A DNA stretch of 5,648 nt from an uncultured Planctomycetaceae bacterium (lineage in GTDB: Bacteria; Planctomycetota; Planctomycetia; Pirellulales; UBA1268): assembly GCA_903885855.1 (NCBI GenBank), contig CAISKG010000506.1, positions 1-5,648 on the forward strand, written 5' to 3'. The position numbers and the translations under genes are program-made. Positions 1 through 4,581 of the stretch are shown here, piece by piece (the first letter of the stretch is position 1; the number at the start of each line of letters is the position of its first letter). The notes beneath the pieces were generated by a model. It searched no databases. It had not been told where the DNA came from and saw only the letters and a list, made by a program, of their open reading frames with translations.

Positions 1-1
1 C

Positions 2-2062
2 CGGCTGCCGCGCGAGCCCGCCCTCGCCCCCGTCGCGGCGGTCTGGATCGTGGTCGCGGCGGTGCTGGTCGGCGCGGCCGGGGGAGGCTCCGCGATCGCC
101 GCGGACGCGGGCGCGCCTGCGCCGCACGCGGCGCTCTGGTCGCTCGAGCCGCTGGCGGTTTCCGCCCCGCCGCCCCTCGCGACCGGCGGCGGGGATTGGG
201 CGCGCAACGACATCGACCGCTTCATCCTCGCCCGCCTCCCGGCCGACGGCGTCGCCCCGCCTCCACCGGCCGACGCCCGCACGCTCGCCCGGCGGCTGTT
301 CTTCGACCTGCACGGCCTGCCCCCCACGCCCGACGACGTGGCGCGCTTCGAGGCCGCGGTGGGGGCGGCCGGCCCCGACGCGGCGCTCGCGGAGCTCGTC
401 GATGCCCTGCTGGCGAGCCCCAGGTTCGGGGAGCACATGGCGCGCCTCTGGCTCGACGTCGTGCGCTACGCCGACAGCAACGGCTTCGACTGGGACGAAT
501 TCCGCCCGGAGGCGTGGCGCTTCCGCGATTACGTCGTGCGGTCCTTCAACGCCGACAAGCCCTTCGACCGCTTCCTGCGCGAGCAGCTCGCGGGCGACGA
601 ACTCGTCGCCGGTCCCCCCGACACGCCCGCCGACAGGGACGCCTGGATCGCCACGGGCTTCCTGCGCCTCGGCCCCCACGACAACGCCGCGGCGCTGTTC
701 AACGAGCAGGCCCGCAGCCGGGCGGAGCTGCTCGCCGACGTCACCGAGACCACCGCCGGCGGGTTCCTGGGCCTCACCTTCGCCTGCTGCCGCTGCCACG
801 ACCACAAGGTCGACCCCTTCTCCCAGGCCGACCACTACCGGCTGCGGGCCTTCTTCGCGGCCGTGCGCTTCGCCGACGATTGCCCGCTCGACCTCGCCGC
901 GGAGCGCGAGGAGATCGCCACCCACAACCGTGCCCTCGAGGCGGAGGCGGCGATGCTGCGGGGGGAGCTCGAGGCGCTGCCGGAGACCGACGCCCAGGCC
1001 CGGGACGCGCTGGCCGCGCGGATCGCCGCCGCCGAGGCGGCGAAGCGGCCGTTCACCCGCGGGATGCTCATGACCGACGAGGCCGGCTCGCCCCCGCCCA
1101 CGCACGTCCTCGCGGGGGGCGACCACGCGGCCCCGGGGCCGGAGGTCGAGCCGGGGTTTCCCGCGGTGTTCGCCGCGAGCGCCGCCGTCGCGGCCGCTCC
1201 CGCGAATCCGCACACCAGCGGCCGGCGGCTCGCCCTTGCCGACTGGATCGCCTCCCCCTCCAATCCCCTCACGGCGCGCGTGTTCGTCAACCGCATCTGG
1301 CAGGCGCTCCACGGCCGGGCGCTCGTGGCCACGCCGGACGATTTCGGCCACGCCGGCTCCCCGCCCGCCGACCGGGCGCTGCTCGACCACCTCGCCGAGC
1401 GGTTTCTCCGCGACGGCTGGTCGGTGAAACGCCTGGTGCGGTACGTCGCCCTGAGCGGCTCGTACCGGCAGGCGCCGGCCGGTGCGGCCGGGCACTTCGC
1501 GCTGCGGCAGCCGCGGCGGCTCTCCGCCGAGCAACTCCGCGACGCGATGCTGCACGTGTCCGGGCTGCTCGACTCCAAGCGGGACGGCCCGCCGGTCTGG
1601 CCCGAGCTGCCGCCGGAGGTGCTCGACTCCAATCCGGCGTTTCTCGACGACAACGCGGAGAAGACGAAGGGCTGGTATCCCTCGCCGCCGGAGGCGCGCC
1701 ATTGCCGGAGCCTGTTCCTCGTGCAGAAGCGGAACACGCGCGTTCCGCTGCTCGAGGCATTCGACCTGCCCGACAATTCCGTCCCCTGTGCGCGGCGTGG
1801 GGTCTCGACCACGCCTCCCCAGGCGCTCATGCTGCTCAACGGTCCGCTCACGATCGAGGCCAGCCGGGCGTGGGCCGAGCGGGTGGCGCGCGAGGCCGGC
1901 GCCGACCCTCCCGCGCGGATCGCCCGCGTGTTCGCGCTGGCCTTCCAGCGGGCGCCGGAGCCGGAGGAGATCGAGGCCTGCCTCCGCCTCGCGGAGTCGC
2001 ACGGGCTGGCCGAGGTGTGCCGTGCGATCCTCAACGTGAACGAGTTCGTCTCCGTCGATTGA
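2..2062 (+). CDS. Exported DUF1549/DUF1553 (PSCyt2/PSD1) protein, 5' partial
   Basis: A planctomycete-type secreted protein of unknown biochemical function. Residues are numbered from the GTG at 50, giving 670 aa, but the frame stays open to the window edge. Starting at 50 would leave a signal peptide without a basic n-region. Upstream codons supply one (R-L-P-R), followed by a hydrophobic core and an A-I-A/A-D-A-like cleavage region near residues 15-20, so the true start is probably outside the window. DUF1549 spans about 50-275, with recognisable blocks NDIDRFILARL, FFDLHGLPPTPDDV, DKPFDRFLREQLAGDEL and CCRCHDHKVDPF. C246, C249 and H250 form a CxxCH motif. A charged, probably coiled-coil segment lies at 283-332. 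DUF1553 spans about 388-640 (NPLTARVFVNRIWQALHGRALV, GVSTTPPQALMLLN). The C-terminus, NVNEFVSVD, is typical of the family. No PSCyt1 cytochrome domain is visible in the window, and the customary DUF1501 partner does not follow. The family assignment is strong; the function is unknown. Confidence 0.93.
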   Translation, partial: RLPREPALAPVAAVWIVVAAVLVGAAGGGSAIAADAGAPAPHAALWSLEPLAVSAPPPLATGGGDWARNDIDRFILARLPADGVAPPPPADARTLARRLFFDLHGLPPTPDDVARFEAAVGAAGPDAALAELVDALLASPRFGEHMARLWLDVVRYADSNGFDWDEFRPEAWRFRDYVVRSFNADKPFDRFLREQLAGDELVAGPPDTPADRDAWIATGFLRLGPHDNAAALFNEQARSRAELLADVTETTAGGFLGLTFACCRCHDHKVDPFSQADHYRLRAFFAAVRFADDCPLDLAAEREEIATHNRALEAEAAMLRGELEALPETDAQARDALAARIAAAEAAKRPFTRGMLMTDEAGSPPPTHVLAGGDHAAPGPEVEPGFPAVFAASAAVAAAPANPHTSGRRLALADWIASPSNPLTARVFVNRIWQALHGRALVATPDDFGHAGSPPADRALLDHLAERFLRDGWSVKRLVRYVALSGSYRQAPAGAAGHFALRQPRRLSAEQLRDAMLHVSGLLDSKRDGPPVWPELPPEVLDSNPAFLDDNAEKTKGWYPSPPEARHCRSLFLVQKRNTRVPLLEAFDLPDNSVPCARRGVSTTPPQALMLLNGPLTIEASRAWAERVAREAGADPPARIARVFALAFQRAPEPEEIEACLRLAESHGLAEVCRAILNVNEFVSVD

Positions 2063-2104
2063 CCCTCCTTCGGCCGGGGCGCGGCCGGCCGGGGCGCGGG
2101 AGGG
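2063..2104 (+). terminator. Candidate GC-rich terminator hairpin after the DUF1549/DUF1553 gene
   Basis: It begins at the first base after the TGA at 2060-2062. The arms CCCTCC (2063-2068) and GGAGGG (2099-2104) are perfectly complementary. They enclose a second inverted repeat, GGCCGG (2072-2077) with CCGGCC (2085-2090). No T-run follows, so it is not a canonical intrinsic terminator. It could act as a U-tract-less terminator or as a 3'-end stabilising hairpin between convergent genes. In DNA this GC-rich, such pairing can also arise by chance. Confidence 0.4.
2071..2099. repeat. Tandem 15-base GC-rich direct repeat, two copies
   Basis: The 14-base sequence CGGCCGGGGCGCGG occurs at 2071-2084 and again at 2086-2099, separated by a single C, which gives a period of 15. 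It lies inside the candidate terminator hairpin and probably arose by a short slippage duplication. Only two copies are present. Confidence 0.7.
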
Positions 2105-2107
2105 TGC

Positions 2108-2123
2108 CTGCCACGGCATGCGG
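2108..2123 (+). repeat. 16-base dispersed 3'-end motif, copy 1
   Basis: The sequence CTGCCACGGCATGCGG also occurs exactly, in the opposite orientation, at 4559-4574. It contains the near-palindrome TGCC-AC-GGCA and the palindrome GCATGC. This copy starts 46 bases after the DUF1549/DUF1553 stop codon, in that gene's orientation, and is followed 13 bases later by the hairpin at 2137-2152. The identity is seen directly; a role as a dispersed intergenic element or 3'-end signal is inference. Confidence 0.55.
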
Positions 2124-2136
2124 CGGCGGGGCGCGG

Positions 2137-2152
2137 GGCCCGGCCCTGGGCC
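2137..2152 (-). terminator. Candidate GC hairpin after the MBL-M50 gene
   Basis: GGCCC (2137-2141) pairs with GGGCC (2148-2152) around a six-base loop. On the - strand it starts two bases past the TGA of the MBL-M50 gene (2154-2156). There is no T-run on either strand, so it is a weak terminator candidate. It could also serve the + strand gene, since the region is convergent. Confidence 0.3.
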
Positions 2153-2153
2153 G

Positions 2154-4019
2154 TCAGCGGTCGAGCATGGCGAGCTGATCGGCCGTCAGTTTCGCCAGAC
2201 CGGCGTCGGAAGCCTTCGCCAACGCCTCGGTCGCACGCCGGCGGTGGCGCTGGCAGTCGTCGTCGCGCCCCTCGAGCCCGGCCAGCGCCGCCTGCGCGAG
2301 CAGCCGCCGGGATTCCTCGACGATCCCGCCCTGGCCCGCCGAAAGGTGGCGGCGGAGGGCGTCGGTGTCGCCGGCCAGCCAGGCGGCGATGGCGAGCTCG
2401 ACGTGGATCGATTGCCGGAATCCCTTCGGATAGCCGTCGACTTCCTCCTCCAGCAGCGTCCGGTACCGCGCGACGTCGGCGTCGTTGCGGGCATCCATCG
2501 CCCGAAGGAGGAGGTACATCGTGCCGCCGGTCCGCCGCAGCGGGTCGCCGGAATCGCTCCCCGAGAGCGCCCCGATCGCCGCGGCATCCCAGTCGCGCGG
2601 ACGAACGCCATCCAGGGTGGCGGCCAGGATCTGCATCAGCGCACCGCGCTCGACGACGGCGCGGCCTCCGCGCAGAACGTCCATGATCTGCATGCCGTCG
2701 CTCATGAATCCGCCCGTGCGCACCGGCAGGAGCGTCACCAGGAAGATCCCGAACGAGGTGGCGGCGATGAAGACGCAATAGGCCGCGACGCGCGGAGCGG
2801 ACACCGACGCCAGGGCGACGGCGACGACCGTGAGGAGGAGGCTCGTGATGGGGCCGGCGGCGATCATGACCAGCAACTGCCGCCGGAGGGCGGGCCCCAC
2901 CTCCGTCGCCACGGTGGCGGCGAGGCCGCCCATGAGCCCCGGATTGGTGTTCCACTGGAATCTCGTGCCGGTGGTCGAGGCATGCCAGCCGAACGGCCCC
3001 ACGATCAGCAACAGAAACCGCATCCCCTGCGACAGTCCGCCGACGAGATGCCCGATCTCGTGCGTCGCCAGGACGACGAGCACGAGGAACGGAAGCGCGA
3101 GCAGGTCCCAGGCCGTCAGGATCCTGTCGGCCTCCTTGAGCCGCCTGATCAGGCCGGTTCCGGACAGGCCCGAGTCCATGAGCGGCTGGCCCAGCCCCGC
3201 CATCGCGCCCACGACGAAGGCGCCGATGAGGCCGCCCACGACGAGGCCCTTCACGACGCTGGAATCGGCCGTGCCCCGGCGGCCTTCGGAGGGGCGCTTC
3301 GCGGCATCGCCGGGTGGCAGGGGTGGTGATGGCACCGCGGCACCGTGCGTCGCCCGCCATCGTGCCACGTCCTCGTGACGCAGCGGCCCGCCATGCCCGA
3401 CGAAGAGGGTTCCGCGGGTCGCCGCGAGGAGCTTGTCGAGGCTCTCCATCGCCGCCGGCAGGTCGTCGGCGAAATAGTGGTAGTTGGGACGCGTGGGGAA
3501 GACGGCCCCCCCGGCGTAGCCCCCCATCAGCGTGTCCCCGACGATCGCATCGCCCGAATCGAGGATCAACGCGATCGATCCGGGCGTGTGGCCGGGAGTG
3601 TGGAGCACCGTCCCCGCCACGCCGAAATCGTCGAGCCTCATGCCGTCGTCGGCCGCGACGTCCGCGGCGACCGGCTCGAAGGGGAGATGCCTGAACAGGC
3701 GGGCCAGCAGCCGGCCGCGGAGGCCGATCCCCCGGAGCGGGCCGTTGTCGCCCCGGTCGGCCAGCGACCGATCGGCCGGGTGGTACGAGACCGGACAGCG
3801 AGCGCGGCGGGCCAGGGCGGCCGTGTTCCCGACGTGATCGGAGTGGACATGCGTCTGCAGGATGAGCGCCAGGTCGCCGACGTCGATTCCCAGCGCGGCC
3901 AGCCCGGCCTCGATTCGCTCCATGTCGCCACGCGAGCCGGTGTCGACGAGGATCGGGCGCCTGCCGACCACGAGGTAGGCATTGGAGAACCGCAGCCGCA
4001 GGTGGTGGATGGCGCTCAT
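2154..4019 (-). CDS. Fusion of metallo-beta-lactamase-fold hydrolase and M50 membrane metallopeptidase
   Basis: A 621-aa protein in one uninterrupted frame. Residues 1-225 form a metallo-beta-lactamase-fold domain with the full metal-ligand set: H57, H59, D61, H62 (HVHSDH), H144 (LHTPGHTPGS), D162 (VGDT) and H209 (GHGGP). A Pro/Gly/charged linker covers about 226-256. Residues 257-445 resemble M50/site-2-protease-like peptidases. Hydrophobic segments lie near 257-277, 305-330, 334-345, 383-405 and 409-431. H320, E321 and H324 form HEIGH, AAGP sits at 387-390, and S440-D441-G442 is the likely third-ligand motif. The RFLLLIVGP stretch is also typical of some bacterial M50 proteins. Residues about 446-621 are soluble and helical, possibly TPR-like. 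The ATG at 4019 overlaps the upstream HhH gene's stop by four bases and has GGGGAGG nine bases upstream. Both active sites look intact. Substrates are unknown; regulated membrane proteolysis is only an inference. A sequencing error deleting a stop is the main alternative to a true fusion. Confidence 0.88.
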   Translation of the reverse strand: MSAIHHLRLRFSNAYLVVGRRPILVDTGSRGDMERIEAGLAALGIDVGDLALILQTHVHSDHVGNTAALARRARCPVSYHPADRSLADRGDNGPLRGIGLRGRLLARLFRHLPFEPVAADVAADDGMRLDDFGVAGTVLHTPGHTPGSIALILDSGDAIVGDTLMGGYAGGAVFPTRPNYHYFADDLPAAMESLDKLLAATRGTLFVGHGGPLRHEDVARWRATHGAAVPSPPLPPGDAAKRPSEGRRGTADSSVVKGLVVGGLIGAFVVGAMAGLGQPLMDSGLSGTGLIRRLKEADRILTAWDLLALPFLVLVVLATHEIGHLVGGLSQGMRFLLLIVGPFGWHASTTGTRFQWNTNPGLMGGLAATVATEVGPALRRQLLVMIAAGPITSLLLTVVAVALASVSAPRVAAYCVFIAATSFGIFLVTLLPVRTGGFMSDGMQIMDVLRGGRAVVERGALMQILAATLDGVRPRDWDAAAIGALSGSDSGDPLRRTGGTMYLLLRAMDARNDADVARYRTLLEEEVDGYPKGFRQSIHVELAIAAWLAGDTDALRRHLSAGQGGIVEESRRLLAQAALAGLEGRDDDCQRHRRRATEALAKASDAGLAKLTADQLAMLDR

Positions 4020-4384
4020 GCGCTCCGGCCTCCCCGACGGCGAACCGTGGCGGCGCTGCGGCGGGGCCGCCGCGCGGCGGGCCGTGGCCCCGAGAGCGCG
4101 GCGCCGTAGCGACGTTTCCGCTCGGTGGTGAATGCCCACCACGGGCGGGCCCGACCGCCGTCGATGAAGTGCGTCACCGACATGAACACGTCGAGGACGC
4201 ACGGGTCGTGCCGTGTGCGTGTCACCGAGCAGAGCTTCTGGTAAAGATCGAGCGGGTCGCGCCCCGCGAGATCGGCGGGCCTCCGGATCCCGATTCGCTC
4301 GAGGTCCCGTGCCATCGCCGGGCCGACGTTCGGAAGGTCGGTGAGCCGCACCGTGGTCTGTCGTCGCACGTTGGCGGGGTTCAT
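4016..4384 (-). CDS. Cdd1-type helix-hairpin-helix protein ("pathogenicity locus" family)
   Basis: A 122-aa protein resembling the Cdd1 helix-hairpin-helix family (Pfam 'Pathogenicity locus'). The HhH signature is LTDLPNVGPAMARDLERIGI at residues 14-33. It is followed by the conserved DPLDLYQKLCSVTRTRHDPC block (C52, C62), VLDVFMSVTHFIDGG, and PWWAFTTERK with W82-W83. HhH domains usually bind DNA or RNA backbone non-specifically or pack in protein complexes; the exact role of this family is not known. The tail from about residue 95 is unusually Arg-rich, which suits nucleic-acid contact. The start at 4384 (MNPANVRR) places the HhH where family members usually begin. An in-frame ATG at 4468 would add 28 residues and has a better Shine-Dalgarno sequence (GGAAGG, 7-base spacing), but the added peptide looks unlike the family. 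The stop codon overlaps the ATG of the MBL-M50 gene, so the two form a coupled operon. Confidence 0.85.
   Translation of the reverse strand: MNPANVRRQTTVRLTDLPNVGPAMARDLERIGIRRPADLAGRDPLDLYQKLCSVTRTRHDPCVLDVFMSVTHFIDGGRARPWWAFTTERKRRYGAALSGPRPAARRPRRSAATVRRRGGRSA
4029..4035 (-). promoter_or_regulatory. Strong Shine-Dalgarno for the MBL-M50 gene inside the HhH gene
   Basis: On the - strand GGGGAGG lies nine bases upstream of the ATG at 4019. It sits within the last codons of the HhH gene, whose TGA (4018-4016) overlaps this ATG as ATGA. This supports the start at 4019 and translational re-initiation after the HhH protein. Confidence 0.7.
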
Positions 4385-4475
4385 CGGTGTTCCATGGGCG
4401 TGCCGATGGACCAGCGCGCTGCGAAGCCGCGAGAATACCCGACCGATCCGTGCGCCGTGGAGGCCCATGGGGGCA

Positions 4476-4481
4476 CCTTCC
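4476..4481 (-). promoter_or_regulatory. Possible ribosome-binding site for a longer HhH protein start
   Basis: GGAAGG on the - strand lies seven bases upstream of an in-frame ATG at 4468. If it is used, the HhH protein would be 150 aa rather than 122. The start at 4384 has only a weak GGAA upstream. Family resemblance favours 4384, so this site is recorded because it could decide the start. Confidence 0.3.
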
Positions 4482-4542
4482 AGGTCGCGCGGTGGCCAGG
4501 AGAGGGACGAGGGTACGAGCACTGTTTCCGGCGCGGCAGCGT

Positions 4543-4559
4543 GGCCGCCGATGGCGGCC
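4543..4559 (-). terminator. Candidate GC hairpin after the esterase gene
   Basis: A perfect 7-base stem, GGCCGCC (4543-4549) with GGCGGCC (4553-4559), has a 3-base loop. It begins 22 bases past the esterase stop codon on the - strand and directly abuts copy 2 of the 16-base motif. No T-run follows. It lies in the 197-base gap between the esterase and the HhH gene, where I see no further gene and no convincing promoter. Confidence 0.4.
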
Positions 4560-4574
4560 CGCATGCCGTGGCAG
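4559..4574 (-). repeat. 16-base dispersed 3'-end motif, copy 2
   Basis: Read on the - strand this is CTGCCACGGCATGCGG, identical to the + strand sequence at 2108-2123. It starts eight bases... counted from the esterase stop (4584-4582), seven bases intervene, and it is in the esterase's orientation. The hairpin at 4543-4559 follows immediately. The flanking bases differ from copy 1, so the match is limited to 16 bases. Confidence 0.55.
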
Positions 4575-4581
4575 CGTTCGC

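Noticed and set aside
196..2178. A 660-codon + strand frame overlapping the DUF1549/DUF1553 gene
   Set aside because: The product is Arg/Pro/Gly-rich with no domain, as expected for an out-of-frame reading of GC-rich coding DNA.
2118..3329. A 403-codon + strand frame opposite the MBL-M50 gene
   Set aside because: The composition is a charged, His/Arg/Gly-rich mirror of the - strand gene, with no recognisable motif.
3250..3330. A separate internal start for the M50 half (for example the GTG at residue 256 of the fusion)
   Set aside because: No Shine-Dalgarno lies in front of it, and no stop separates the halves, so a separate product is not supported by the sequence, though internal initiation cannot be excluded.
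835..3360. An 841-codon open frame on the - strand, antisense to the DUF1549/DUF1553 gene and crossing into the MBL-M50 gene
   Set aside because: Its translation is low-complexity Arg/Ala/Pro/Gly with no recognisable domain. It overlaps two strong genes and spans the convergent intergenic region. Long spurious frames are expected at this GC content.
4432..4437. TATTCT on the - strand as a -10 box for the HhH gene
   Set aside because: It matches four of six consensus positions and would give a leader of about 40 bases, but no -35-like hexamer lies at a suitable distance. One such match is expected by chance.
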